Source: Perca fluviatilis (lineage: Eukaryota; Chordata; Actinopteri; Perciformes; Percidae). Taken from it: DNA of 64,000 nt. The stretch lies in NCBI RefSeq assembly GCF_010015445.1, contig NC_053133.1, positions 4,334,264-4,398,263 on the forward strand. Reading direction: 5' to 3'. The first letter of the stretch is position 1. Every line of letters starts with the position of its first letter. Made by a program: the position numbers and the translations under genes. The notes below the pieces were generated by a model, which worked only from the letters and a program-made list of their open reading frames with translations, ran no database searches and was not told where the DNA came from. Below, piece by piece: positions 43,476 to 55,129 of this stretch.

Positions 43476-45346
43476 GGACTTTATACTATGTCACCTGACT
43501 TCTTCCTTTGCTTCCACCATAATAACTAAGGCCACTAGAGGTCGCCTAACAACAAATGTAAATATGGATGATAATAAGCAATCAACCTATACGTTCTGGC
43601 TGAGGAGTTCTTCCAATGGAATCTTTTTTTATTCCAATCCATTGGGGTGGATGCAAAACCGTCAGATATTCAGATATAAATATTTTGTCCATCTCATTTA
43701 CCACGCTGTGTTTTTTTTAGTTCGTTTCTTTTCTAAAGCATGTATACAGATTCTTTCAGTGACTGTAAAGTCCTTTTCCAAAAGCGCCAGTGTTTTCAGT
43801 GTCAGATAGAAACATAGGCACCGCATTGATTTCACTGTCACTAAAGAAACATCCATCAGCTCACAGCCATCAATCGAAAGGACACTTAGCCCCAACTAAG
43901 CCATGATGAACAGCTCTGTCAGCCCTCATCCTAGATTTGTTTTATTGTGCGTAGTGCTACGTTGACCTTGTACATACAACAGACTCTCTCTGTGTAAAGT
44001 GTTTTTTTACATATTGGTGGATTCATTGTGATACATCGTGGTATGTTGGACTTCCTAATGATCTCTTAAAACAAATACATGTGAAGAACAGACTAAAGGT
44101 ACACAATGGTTCCTGCTTTTATTGTTTATATTCCAGCTATAAAAAATATATTCCGCTCATAGTGGAAGTTTGTGTTACTTCAATTGGGTCAAAGTTGTGA
44201 AATAATTTTTAGGTTGTATTGCTCTGTCATGTCTGTTCAAAGCGTGAATGACTCATAATGAATTATGTTATTGGTCCTTATGAGTGAATCAGTGTAGAAA
44301 AAATATAATGATCACGGAGTAATTGTTGATTGTACAGTAACACAGCCGTTCCAAAGTGACAGTATGAATGAAAAACCTTGGATTCCACTTGATGACCTAG
44401 CAGTAGAGCTGTGAGAGAAAGACCCTGTGAGATGTGTGCATGAACAGGTGCACCTAACAATGGAGTGTTCATCAGCAAACTACACCTAATTGTAGCAGTC
44501 TTTTCAGCTTTGATCCTCTTGAATTTAGATTAGAATTGGCTAGGGCTTCCCCCTAAAAGTAAAATGTTTGATAATCAGTTGGTGACCCCTCAGTCAACTA
44601 AGATTCTTCAAGTCAAGCAGCCGTTTTTTTCCCCATTTATTTTTTTGTCAGTCAGTGCGCAACTACTTCTGGGGATATGTTGGTCCCCTAGATGTAGCTG
44701 CAGAGTAAGCTAAAATATTGGTAATCAACAACCAAATCTGATTAGACTTGACAGAATTCTGAGTCAGGTACAGGCTTAAAATTGGCAGTATAGGGTTCTT
44801 TAAAAGTGTAAAAAGTTTTGCTCAGCCCAAGTCTTAGCACAAATGTAATGTAAAGAACAATTTTAATGTGAATGAGGTAAACTATAGTTACCTATTCTGG
44901 TGGAAAAGTTTGAACAAATCTGCTGTTCCATAACATTTGATGTAGAATGACACGATGAGCTAAGTTGCTCTGCTGGAAGAGAGAGTGAGAAAGTAGAGAG
45001 AGCGAGATAAAGAGAGAGAGAGAGAGCGAGCGAGAGAAAGAGAGAGAGAGAGTGTGACAAATGTGCTTTTGCGATCAAGCGCCTGCTGAGCGAGATGAGT
45101 CTTTTTACACCCTGACAACAAATGGAGATATCACTGATATTAAAAGAGACAAGCCCCCCTTTAACCTACTTGGCACAATTTGCTTGGAGTTAATAGTCTG
45201 TTGTTGGAGATTTGATCAGCAGTGAGCCAAGTGGATCGCATCCAGTCCAACGAGTCCACAGTGGCTGTCACTTCTCATCACATCAGCACCACTGCTATAC
45301 CAGGCTAACTTAGAGAGGAAAACTGCTGCTAAAGGAGGGAGTGTGA

Positions 45347-45348
<2 letters not shown>
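43476..45348. other. Unassigned stretch with GA-rich tract
   Basis: No supported gene. The 111-codon frame at 43474-43809 has no family motif and overlaps another on the opposite strand. A (GA)n tract lies at 44985-45056. Confidence 0.3.
44985..45056 (+). repeat. (GA)n-rich tract
   Basis: Imperfect GA/GAGC repeats of about 70 bp. Confidence 0.85.

Positions 45349-45416
<68 letters not shown>
45349..45416 (+). repeat. (GT)n microsatellite
   Basis: About 34 uninterrupted GT units. Confidence 0.97.
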
Positions 45417-45419
<3 letters not shown>

Positions 45420-45515
45420 TCAGGTCTACTTATTTGGTTGATTTGTTAGAGGGTGTAGAGTGTGTGTGTTTGCTGGAAGGTCTGTATGTTTGTAACCCAA
45501 TGTGTCAGACGGTTC

Positions 45516-45652
45516 GCAAAAGAAAATATCAATATATTATACAAATATAACTTTTCATTCATCCACATGATGTTCACTACACTTTCAAACTAGGCACACC
45601 CGTTCGGGAGACAGGAAGTGTGTACCCTTTCGGACCACCGGCACCGCTTGAA
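45516..45652 (+). repeat. Dispersed repeat pair, copy 1
   Basis: CGCAAAAGAAAATATCAATA then CTTTTCATTCATCCACATGA and ATGTTCACTACACTTTCAAA. It matches 46328-46470 over about 135 bp, in the same orientation, 810 bp apart. Class unknown. Confidence 0.75.
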
Positions 45653-46327
45653 ATTCATCTTCATTATAATGACGTTACATGGTTAGAATATGTGAGTGTG
45701 TACTTGTTTTGGGTATGTACACTCTATTTATTGTGGTTATTCTGTATTTATCTCTGGTATCAAGTTGTTTACATGAGATTTAGCAGATTGTCATCAAACG
45801 TTCATTCTGTGTGTTTGAAGGCGATGTGTACTGTGACAGTTCTGTCACCTTCCTGCAGGGCCTGAACACATCTCAGCTCCAGCTTATCTGCACAGTGCAG
45901 TCAGTGCAGCTATTTTAAATAAGCAAATGACCTGTTGGAGGTAACATAATGCTGTACATTTCAATTAAATATTCCTTCAGTATTAGTGTTGCTGCTAAAA
46001 TGGTTAAGGCTCATTGAACATGTTGGTACATTTTTACTGATTTCCCCAAAAAATCCCTAGAATTTCTAAAATTAGCCCCATAGTCAATAAAGTAAATATT
46101 TAACCTATTTTTCATGAGCCACATTCTGACACTAACATGGCATTTGTCAGACGGACACATCAGAAGAAAATTAATTTTGTTCCAGACACGTTTTCTGTCT
46201 CAGGACCAAACTCTCGCGAGATCTGCCGACACAGATAAGCTAACGTCCTAACATTCGCCAACAGCCCTAATAAAACACATTTTTGTAATGCTAAATATGT
46301 CTTTTAGCTGTGTCAATATAGAATGGT
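45653..46327. other. Unassigned stretch between repeat copies
   Basis: An 81-codon plus-strand frame (to 45865) is rich in aromatic and hydrophobic residues but has no signature. Nothing else recognised. Confidence 0.3.
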
Positions 46328-46470
46328 CGCAAAAGAAAATATCAATAAGATATTAAAATATAACTTTTCATTCATCCACATGATGTTCACTACACTTTTA
46401 AAAGAGGCTACGCCTATTTAGGAGACAAGAAGTCTGTACCATTTGGGAAACATTGTCCCAGCTTGAAATG
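46328..46470 (+). repeat. Dispersed repeat pair, copy 2
   Basis: Counterpart of 45516-45652, with several substitutions and small indels. Confidence 0.75.
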
Positions 46471-47036
46471 CACACACATCTTAAGTTAGAGAAAATCTCA
46501 ATACCTGAATACATGCTTGTAGAAGGATCACATTAGAAAATGCATTTTTTTATTACATTTTGTGTTAAACACAGATAAACTACTGATTTAATATTTTATT
46601 ACACTGGACTTTTTAAGAATGTATTCAAATGTTAAAGCCATCTAGCAGTCGTGGTGAAATTTGATGGAACCACAGAGGGAGGTGACGAGGTTGGGTTGGA
46701 TGAATGGATCAGCAAAACATCAGGCTTTAACATGTGAAGGGTGGTCATGAGTTTTCTATAACCTTAAAAGTAATAATCTGGCGATTGGTTTGCCAGAGAG
46801 GGTAGGTGGAGCTAACTCAACAGACTCGGTCTTCAACTGTCAACTGGCTGACGTGGGAAGTGAGATCCAAAAACACGTCTGCAAGTACCGCTATAGTTGC
46901 TGCCAGGGAGAACGAAACGGATATCTTTAAAATTGTAACTTTAACCCTGGGGTTATAGTACACATGTCACATGTTTATGCCGTGTGGTACCTTTGCACAT
47001 GTGAAAAATGTGGTTTTCAGATCACCAATTAATGGT
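46471..47036. other. Unassigned stretch
   Basis: No gene or repeat recognised. Confidence 0.3.
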
Positions 47037-47452
47037 TAGTCTTTATCCATGACGTTCAACTTTCGGGATTGCTCCGGTGCCGCTGGAAATTCCGCCGGAT
47101 GTCCTTTTTGGCCAGATGTCCGTCCCCTTCCTCTTTCTTTGAGTTGGCGTTCTAAACGCCGGTGGATTTCTGAGGACTATGGTTAACTGCTCCTCAATCT
47201 GAGTTTTCTGTTGCATGACTAAAACTACTTTTGAACGTACACATGTTCCACCAAAACAAGTTCCTTCCAGAGGCTATTTTGCAGAGGCACTGTTAGTTTG
47301 TCCGGAGCTTAACGCCACCCAAGACGATTGTGTTTGGTTTAAAGAAATGCTAATGAACCAGGGCACGTTTTTCTTCCATCCCAGAATGCTATGTGGACTA
47401 GCCAGACCTTCCTTCACAGCGCTGTGGAGGAAGGTCTGGCAAAGCGAGACTA
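47037..47452 (-). mobile_element. Subfamily A MITE, near full length, reverse
   Basis: 416 bp in the opposite orientation to 42869-43326. It begins TAGTCTTTATCCATGACGTT, contains TTTCTGAGGACTATGGTTAA, CTGAGTTTTCTGTTGCATGA and TGTTTGGTTTAAAGAAATGC, and ends in the hairpin CCAGACCTTCCTTCACAGC / GCTGTGGAGGAAGGTCTGG followed by CAAAGCGAGACTA. The termini TAGTCT and AGACTA are inverted. Confidence 0.8.
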
Positions 47453-49165
47453 TATAACGGTAAATCAAATACATCATGTTGAAACATCAGTTTTATATAT
47501 CGTGATATTTCTCATGAAACATTCATTTTGTATGAGGTTTTTGCCATGAGTCCTCGATTCAGAGTTAGGAACTACATTCTTTCAGTTAGGTTTTAGTTAC
47601 TCATTTTTGAAAGCACTCGACACAGATTTTGTACGTAGTGACCCACTGCAATAGCCAGTGGCCTCAATGCACAGTGTTGGAGCTGCCTTTGCAGGCAGAT
47701 ACAGGATGCCACGCTCAAGAGCTTCTGTTTGTTTCTTTCTCATGGATTCCCAGGTACACACAACAATACACAAAGTGGCAGGCCTATTGTTAGCAGCACA
47801 TCATCCATCACAGAAAAAAATCCCAATGTGGACCACCACCTAAAACCCTCAGACCAGATTTATGTGCATTTTAGAAGTGTGTCTCAGAGGGTCAGAAAGG
47901 CCCTTCTGTCTTCTATGTATCGCTTTCTATGCTGGATTATCTCCGACTTTTATCTCATTATCAGCAGTTTAAAACGGTTGCCTTCTTGCTGTATATATAT
48001 GTTATATGTTTTACTATTTTACTTGCCACAGGATATGCAGCAACTATTAAAGATTTTGTCTTGCTCAAACCTTGTGTGCCAGCCCGTACCCCACAAAAAC
48101 CTCTTTAGTTGAGGTGATCCAATAATATAGTGAGTAATCTGAGAAACACGACCACTCCTTTTGTCAGATGTTGGCTTTTTTGTCCAGGAAGGCTTTCATT
48201 CTATTTCCCTAAGTGGCTTCACCACTTGTCAGGACACCATTGTAAATAAGACAATGACTTGCATGGAAAAATAAAGGGGAAATAAAAAAATTAAAAAAAA
48301 CACCTGGCCCATTTTATGTCTCATTTGATCTGCTTAAGTTTTATCTAAGAATAGACGTGCACTAAACACTGTGCACCAAGTAGAGATGTCCTGAAGTTTT
48401 TGTGGCCCCTATCTTGATCCAAGTATTTTTTTAAATATTGGCTATCTACCAATACCAAATCCAAACCGACACTTTTTTTACCTAAGTGTTGATTAAATAT
48501 GTCTTACATATTGAAATAACTGTAGCCTTCTAAATGATGCTTACCTTATTTTTCACAAGCTACTTGATCCTGGTTCAAAACTATCAAGTTGATCAACTTA
48601 ACTTATAAAGATGTTGTTGTTAACTGGGAGGATGTGGCTCGTGAAACTGCCGTGATCCGATCTGCTAGAGGGAAGATGTCTTACACTGTTTGAGTTGTTG
48701 GGAACTACAGAAACACTCTGGTTGTGTAGTGTTAGAAAGTGATGCCTTCTAAACTATCTTTGGCTAAGAGTGTCATTTCCGCCTGTTGCCCACTTACTTT
48801 TTCAGCTAGTGGGGTTATCATTGTCGAACTTCAGAGCATGTGAAATGAGTGAAGTTCCTGCAGTAATGGCTCAGTGGTGGCCAATGGCATCAATCACATG
48901 AAATAAGACGGGCAGCACAAGTGCCTATGGCAGATTTCAGCATGCAGATGAGAGGGTGATATGACAATATACAACAAAAGAAGTTTTCCTCTCATAATGA
49001 GATGGAAATCACAAATCACTTTGCTGATTCAAATCATTTGGTTCCCTTCAATCCAAAGATTCCTAATCATGGACTATTTAGTTCCTTCACTTCTCCAAAG
49101 ATAACCAGTTGCACCGCCATTAAAATGGACTTCAGTACGTCCAACAGTAACTGCATGCATCACCA
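47453..49165. other. Unassigned stretch
   Basis: No supported gene. The 127-codon frame at 47729-48112 is rich in Ser/Leu/Cys and has no family signature. Poly-A near 48280-48300. Confidence 0.3.
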
Positions 49166-49262
49166 TTCATATAGCCTCGTATTGCCAGACCTTCCTCCAC
49201 AGCGCTGCAAAGGAAGGTCTGGCTAGTCCACACAACATACCTGGATGGGAGAAAAACTGCAC
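49166..49262 (+). mobile_element. MITE hairpin end, subfamily A
   Basis: ATTGCCAGACCTTCCTCCAC ... GGAAGGTCTGGCTAGTCCAC, followed by GGATGGGAGAAAAACTGC. Only the hairpin end is present before the 119-bp repeat interrupts. Confidence 0.7.
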
Positions 49263-49381
49263 GACTGTTCTCTATTCTTGTCACCAGTTGGGTCACAATT
49301 TGAGAGCAATTAATCAGGCAAAGTGAGTGTGACAAAACCAAATTTCAAAATTGGTGAGGATCCCTTTAGTTAGGCTACATG
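49263..49381 (+). repeat. 119-bp dispersed repeat, copy 1
   Basis: ACTGTTCTCTATTCTTGTCA to TAGTTAGGCTACATG. It is nearly identical to 53464-53580, with about four differences. It stands between two pieces of the subfamily A MITE here and next to a SINE in the other copy. Confidence 0.85.
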
Positions 49382-49387
49382 TAGTCT

Positions 49388-49821
49388 AGCATGGAGGAAG
49401 GTCTGGCGAGTCCACGCAGTATTCGGGGATGGGAGAAAAATGTGCTCTGGTTTATTGGCATTTCTTTAAACCAATCACAATAATCTTGGGCGGCGTTAAG
49501 CACCGGACAGAGCCATGGTGCCTCTTCAAAACAGCCTCCGGAAGGAACTTGTTTTGGTGGAACGTGTACGTTCAAAAATAGTTTTAGTCATGCGACAGAA
49601 AACTCAGATTGGACAGATAGTCTAGCTAGCTGTCTGGATTTACCCTGCAGAGATCTGAGGAGCAGTTAACCATAGTCCTCACAAATCCACCAGAGTTCAG
49701 AACGCCAACACAAAGAAAGAGGAAGGGGATGGACATCCGGCCAAAAATGAGAGACATACGGCGGAATTTCAGGCGGCAACGGAGCAATCCGGGAAATGAA
49801 ACTTTGTCAATATTTAGACTA
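49388..49821 (+). mobile_element. Subfamily A MITE
   Basis: Starts within the hairpin (ATGGAGGAAGGTCTGGCGAG) and continues TTTATTGGCATTTCTTTAAA, GGAACTTGTTTTGGTGGAAC and CTGCAGAGATCTGAGGAGCA, to the terminus TTTAGACTA. The outer half of the hairpin is missing here but present at 49166-49262, so this and that piece may be one element split by the 119-bp sequence. Confidence 0.75.
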
Positions 49822-52194
49822 CCATTCATACAGCTGCGATGCTCAGCGCTGATTCTGATTCTGACTGACTAAACTTTGAATGGAGGCGGGACGGTGAGAG
49901 GTATAGGGAGAGAGTGTAAAGGGAGATGGAAAGGTAAAAAAAGAAAGAGAAGTTCAGAAGATAATTGGACTTTCCTCTATGTTTTCTCCCCCTGTCTGGA
50001 TTAGAGGAGGGAGTCAGGCAGGATTTGGGACACATGGTAATTATCCCATCTGAGATCCCATCTGCGACCCCTCCCGTCCCCAGCCTCTTTTCTAAACCCT
50101 CCCCTGTCCTCTCAGCTTAAGCAGGATTGCCTTTCTCTGCTCCAGAGTCTCTGAGGTTGCTAAAAACAAGCCGGGCCTTTGTGTCACAACAACAAAGGAT
50201 TCCAAATGGAGAAGCAGATACCTTTTAACTCCCTCTGAGAGGAGCAGCCACTTGTTTTGCAGCCTTAACAATTTCAGCAATGCTAGAGTTTTGTGTTTTG
50301 TGAGGGTTTTGTTGCTTGCCTGATGTATTTATAGAAAAAAACCTGAATATGTAGTTTGACTCTTTAGTTTCCATGTAGATCAGAAGACTGAGAATCATTT
50401 GGGTATTTGAATCAACTACAACAATACAGTATGGTCTAGTTTTTTTCTTTTCTTAAACAGATTAGGTTTTACAGGTTACCACACTGCTATTAACTCACTT
50501 TACTTACTGTAACATTCAAACTCACTGTAAAGAGAAGGACCGGAGAATAAGAGACAACTGGATTTAAAACATGAAAGAAATATTGTAACAACTGGAATGT
50601 ATGTTCATATATAAAATTGTTCAATAAACATAAAGTTAAAAAAAGTATTCTCTTATCACATTTCAGCCTGTGTGTGGAGACTACAGAAACGCTGCATTGC
50701 AAACTGGGGACATGAAGTTTGAATGACATGGGCATATGCCCGTCAGGGAAGGTATAATGAATATATGCTATTGAGTTGCGTAATGGGAAATGTAGGATCC
50801 AGTGTCAGGACATCTCAGCCTCAGCTGCATAGATTCCGACCATTCTTTCATCTAATTTGTCTCTTGAAAGTCCCCCAAATAAATGTAATACTAAATTGCT
50901 GGAGTCCTCCTAACTTGAATCAAAAAAATCGATTGCATTAAATCCACAGTCAACCCAGGTCAAGAGAAGGCTTGTGATTGGGGATGGGAATCGTTCATTT
51001 TTATTGATGTTGATACCATTTTCGAGACTGCTTAACGATCCAAGTCTTTATCGATACCATTATCAATACTTTTTCTATTAATTGGTGGAAAGACGAGAGG
51101 ACAAATTCTTAATCTTACTGGAACTATTGTTGCTTTTATTGCAAACACTGTGAGTCTGTGACTGATTTCTTCTGTCTCTGTCGCTGATGAGGCGGCCCAC
51201 AGAGCGCTGCTCTCCGCAGCCAGTCCGACTATGCCTTGAATGATTTGTAGTGGGGGGGGCTAGTCTTTACCCATGGTCTTCACGCACACACTGTGATCGT
51301 AAACAAGTGTTCCGGTTTGCGCATGTATCTATTTTTAGACACCACGTCATATGATCCACTAGTCTCCATAGCAGTATCGATAAGCTCAGACCTTATTCAT
51401 TTTTGGGTTTTGAGAAATTTGGAACCAGGTCCTTTATAGAACCGGTTCTTGAGACCCATCCCTAGTTGTGATAGGTTGACCCTATTGACCAAGATATGCT
51501 TTGTTTTCTCAAATCCACTTCAGGATCTGATGTTAGGACACTGATAGGGACATATACTGTCGACAAACTGAAATGTGCTTACTGCATCTTTCTTTAATTA
51601 TGCCTGTACCATGTTCCATGACTTCTCCATGTTTCGTAACAATATTTGTAAAACAGATGTGCCAAGTGGGAAGAAGAAGCTCTTATAAAAAATTTTTTGT
51701 GATCAACAATTTTTTATTAGAAAAGATTTAAATGAATGTCTGTCTCCATGTTGTCGTTATTTATCCAGCTGCCAAGCCAGAGGCAGCAGGCTGCTTTCTG
51801 GGACATAGGAGCTGGAATCCAGGCTAGTGGAGTCTGCCTCAAATATTCAGTTCATGCATCATACAGACACACTAAAATAGAACAAGTAACAGGTTCACTG
51901 TCAATACTGAGCTCTTTGTCTACTTCACACACTACCATGTCTCCAACACTGACTTTTCTTCAAACACAAAACTTCCCAACATGACCAAAAAAAGTTGAAC
52001 TATAGCCGATGGTTGTAGGATGAACTGCAAATAATAAAATACTTTCTAATTAAAGTTAAGTTAAATAAAGTTCTAATTTTAAGACACTTCACTTTTAACT
52101 ATAACAGTGATTCATTAAGTATTTTAGAACTTAGTTCCGATCAACAGAGGTACATTTCAGGGATAATTGCATGATGTCCCATCACCTCCGCTCT
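49822..52194. other. Unassigned stretch
   Basis: No supported gene; only short overlapping frames. Sequence around 50978-51470 (GATGGGAATCG ... GAGACCCATCCC) has inverted ends (GGGATGGGAATCGTTC and GAGACCCATCCCTAG) and looks like an old element of about 490 bp. Confidence 0.35.
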
Positions 52195-52626
52195 CTATGG
52201 GTTGCCTTCGGGAAACAACAAACTACTCAGCTACACGCTGAATATGGCATGTGTTTTGAAAACATTGGATTGTGCAACAATGCAGGCCTGCTTGATTCCT
52301 TCAGGGGTTTGTAAAGATTTACAAAGAATATGTTTGATTGTTTGGTGGGATTGCTGTGGACGAAGTACACATGGAGATACACTGGAGACAATGAGGTTTA
52401 ACCATTATCCAGCTAATTTCAATAGCTCACGTTACTGTATTGTGTGAACAGTTAACTTCATTTACGATTGTATGTGGCGTTTTGTTTTGCGGCCAAAGTG
52501 ATTGTGATTGGTTTAAAGAAATGCAAACAGCCCACACCTTCTTTTCTCCTATCCCACAATGTATCTGTGGTGTAGCCTGACCTTATTCCACGGTGCTAAG
52601 GAGATAGGGTTGGTTATGCGAGACTA
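52195..52626. mobile_element. Non-autonomous DNA element, subfamily B
   Basis: Fuller copy of the element at 2290-2590 (CTTCGGGAAACAACAAAC near 52208, CCTGCTTGATTCCTTCAGGG near 52287, TGATTGGTTTAAAGAAATGC at 52506-52525). It ends ATGCGAGACTA at about 52626, preceded by a decayed hairpin (CCTGACCTTATTCCACGG / CTAAGGAGATAGGGTTGG). No coding capacity. Confidence 0.65.
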
Positions 52627-53094
52627 ATAGCATTATGCAAACAGATTCTTAGCAAATAAATAACAACATAAATGCATTTACAATAAATGTAATTATATGA
52701 ATGAAGACTTTACCAACAAGCTAGTCTTTTATATCTGGAGGAAAACAGTAAATGACCGCAGTGTAATTTGCTCCATACAGTCTCTCTCTGCTCTATAACA
52801 GTCCACTCAGCTGAAACATTTATTCTCACATGCATATGTGTGTTTGTGTGCGACGTTCAAAGAATCATTATCATTTATGTATGTGAGGGATATCTGGGGA
52901 TATGGCATCACACAAATCTCAAGCACATGCACATGTATGTATATACACTTGTACTTTTAGAAGAAACAAGGTACACTGTAATCACCCCTCATAGAGAGAG
53001 TGTGTATGTGTGTGTGTGCGTGTGTGTGTGTGATCTGATTGGTTTTGCCCGTGAATACAGAACTTACTTGTAGTTCTAAAGACTAAATCAGTCA
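52627..53094. other. Unassigned stretch with GT tract
   Basis: A (GT)n tract lies at about 53004-53031. The 101-codon frame at 52768-53073 runs into it and has no signature. Confidence 0.3.
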
Positions 53095-53170
53095 TTTTTT
53101 AAGATTCAAGAGGTTTATTGTCATATGCACAGTAAAGACAACTTACACCATGCAATGAAAAGCTTTTTTT
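53095..53170 (-). mobile_element. LINE 3' tail, minus strand
   Basis: Minus strand: GTCTTTACTGTGCATATGAC then AATAAACCTCTTGAATCTTA, a characteristic fish LINE 3' terminus (short tandem CTTGAAT tail). Only the end is present. Confidence 0.6.
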
Positions 53171-53463
53171 GCCAGTCTTCCTTACACAATGTTGACTATA
53201 TGCATTACAATAATATTCACTTGACTTACGCTTGACTTGCATTGCTACTGCAACACAGGGGAAGCTTACATGTAAGTGGTGGAGAGAGAAAAGGAGAGAA
53301 AGTGAGAGAGATAACTTTCCTATGTGATAGTGACGGAGACAGACAGAGGGGTCTGAAAAGGGAGAGAGAGGTGAGCCTGTGAGTGAGAGAGAGCTAGAGT
53401 GTTAGGTGATGCGTGTCTCCTGGAGAGACAGTCTCAATAATATTGCACAGCACAGGATGCAAT
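53171..53463. other. Unassigned GA-rich stretch
   Basis: Purine-rich (GAGAGAGA interspersed); may be the upstream part of the minus-strand LINE 3' UTR. No gene. Confidence 0.3.
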
Positions 53464-53580
53464 ACTGTTCTCTATTCTTGTCACCAGTTGGGTCACAATT
53501 TGAGAGCAATTAATCAGGCAAAGTGAGTGTGACGAAACCAAATTTCAAAATTGGTCAGGATCCCTTTAATTAGGCTACGT
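53464..53580 (+). repeat. 119-bp dispersed repeat, copy 2
   Basis: Nearly identical to 49263-49381. It is followed directly by the tRNA-derived SINE. Confidence 0.85.
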
Positions 53581-53582
53581 GT

Positions 53583-53890
53583 TGGTGGTGGTAGCTCAGT
53601 CTGTAGGGAGTTGGGTTGGGAACCAGAGGGTTGTTGGTTCAAGTCCCAGTATGGACCAAAGTACAGAGTGTGGCTGGGGAGATACCAGTTCACCTGGGCA
53701 CTGCCAGGTGCTCTTGAGCAAGGCACTGTACCCCCCAACCCCCCAGGGCACTTGTCCAGCACTGGCAGCCCACTCACTCTGACATCTCTCCATTTGTACA
53801 TGAACAGGTCCTGAGTGTGTGTGTATTTCAGGAGTGTAAATTGTAATTTCCCTGCTGGGGATCAATGAACAGTTTCAATTTCAATTCAAA
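53583..53890 (+). mobile_element. tRNA-derived SINE (V-SINE-like)
   Basis: The 5' part is tRNA-like with RNA polymerase III internal promoter boxes: A box near 53591-53608 (GTAGCTCAGTCTGTAGGG) and B box at 53636-53646 (GGTTCAAGTCC). A central domain with GCTCTTGAGCAAGGCAC (about 53711-53727) follows, a segment shared by fish V-SINE-type families. The 3' end TTTCCCTGCTGGGGATCAAT resembles LINE-derived tails, then AATTTCAATT. It is full length in layout. It depends on a partner LINE for mobility. Confidence 0.75.
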
Positions 53891-53896
53891 TTATGT

Positions 53897-54000
53897 TGCC
53901 AGTTCTATGTCTCTGCAGCCCTGTGGAGGAAGGTCAGGCCCCTACACACATATTTTGTTGCTAAATAGTCATGGGAAGGAACTTGTTTCGGTGGAACATT
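53897..54000 (+). mobile_element. Subfamily A MITE fragment
   Basis: TGTTGCCAGTTCTATGTCTC ... GTGGAGGAAGGTCAGGCCCC, then a jump to GGAAGGAACTTGTTTCGGTG and GAACATTTGCAC. It is an internally deleted copy immediately downstream of the SINE tail. Confidence 0.55.
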
Positions 54001-54779
54001 TGCACCCCTCAAAAGAAAACCCCACATACAATATTAGATGAACTTCACTGGTCACACAATATATCATTTGCTCTTACCAGTGTATTGCCACTTTTAATAA
54101 AATTACCATCACAGATATTATATATTAGAGAGCTGTTTTTGGTCAGACATGCATGTTTGTACGGTTGATTTACTTTGTAAGTGTTGTAATGTTTTTTTTT
54201 ATATAACTGTGTGTTGGTGTGTGAACGATGCATGATAAGGCCAAGAGAACATAACCCACTACATGTTTATTGGGTTTAGCAGAGACTTGCATAGTCTTTT
54301 CAAGTCAAGTCAAGTCAAGTTTATTTCATCCATAAAAAATGGAAATTACAGTGCTCATACCCGCCTTAATGCCCATTCGGCGTGTTTCTCAGCAGTTCTG
54401 CATTATAAATCTGTGTTCTGGGGGATGACAGGTGTTGGAGGGGGGATGGGCTGCATTTTCAGCAAAATGAGTTGTTCAACTTTACGCAGGCCCCTGTGCT
54501 GATGCGCTGTCAGCCGGGCCCCAGCCTCCATCTGGAGCACGACTGGAGGTGTGAACATTGTCTCCAGCAGTCTCCTTCACTGCCCTTCACCACTGGTTAC
54601 AGACGCTATGTAGCTGTTATGGCAACTTTTCTCCCTCCTTGCCTTGGCCTTAGTGAGTTAGAACACCTAATGAACAACATCCTTATCTTCATCAACCAAT
54701 CAATCAGTCAATCAAGTCAATCAACAATCAACTAATTGATTTTACTTGTCACATGAAATCGTATGAGGTACAATTACAT
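54001..54779. other. Unassigned stretch with LINE tail
   Basis: At 54300-54330 AAGTCAAGTCAAGTCAAGTT with TTATTTCATCC marks the minus-strand tail of a LINE 3' UTR, of the same type as 2072-2100. A second tail-like CAATCAATCAGTCAATCAAG lies near 54695. No gene. Confidence 0.4.
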
Positions 54780-54975
54780 TTAGGTAGTCATATATATAAG
54801 TGGCTCTTCCTGAGCATCTCAGTGCTGGCTTGGTGTATCCTGTGCCTTCTGCCCTACCTCAACAGGGGGAAAAGGCTGTTACCCGGGTGGTTTGGATCTT
54901 TGATGATTCTACTAGCCTTTTTCTTGCAGCGCCTGGTGTAAATATCCTTTAGGCAGTGTAGGGCACCGCCTATTG
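54780..54975 (-). mobile_element. LINE ORF2 C-terminal fragment, minus strand
   Basis: The minus strand reads LKDIYTRRCKKKASRIIKDP then NHPGNSLFPLLR, the typical end of CR1/Rex1-like LINE ORF2 (IYxxRxxxKAxxIxxDPxHPxxxLF.LLPSGRR). It has no catalytic part. Confidence 0.65.
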
Positions 54976-55014
54976 CATGTTCAGCCAAACAAACCACTTT
55001 TTGCCCCTTCTTTA

Positions 55015-55110
55015 AACCAGTGGTTAGCACTGCGCCAACAGGCAACCAGCAAGTAGTCACTGCGGACTCTGACCCAGGTACAATTCCCAGTCCGGACAGG
55101 CCCTTTTCAT
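55015..55110 (+). repeat. SINE-head-like segment, copy 1
   Basis: CCAGTGGTTAGCACTGCGCC ... GGTACAATTCCCAGTCCGGA. The second motif resembles a pol III B box followed by the CCxGxCCGG found in tRNA-derived SINE heads. It repeats at 55508-55590. Confidence 0.5.
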
Positions 55111-55129
55111 GACATTTTATTTTGAAATA

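Noticed and set aside
43474..43809. 111-codon ORF as a gene
   Set aside because: No domain, an overlapping ORF on the opposite strand, no splice or promoter context.
47729..48112. 127-codon ORF as a gene
   Set aside because: Low-information Ser/Leu/Cys composition, no family motif, AT-rich context.
53551..53865. Overlapping ORFs on both strands at 53.6 kb
   Set aside because: They run through a tRNA-derived SINE; the GC-richer SINE body simply lacks stops.
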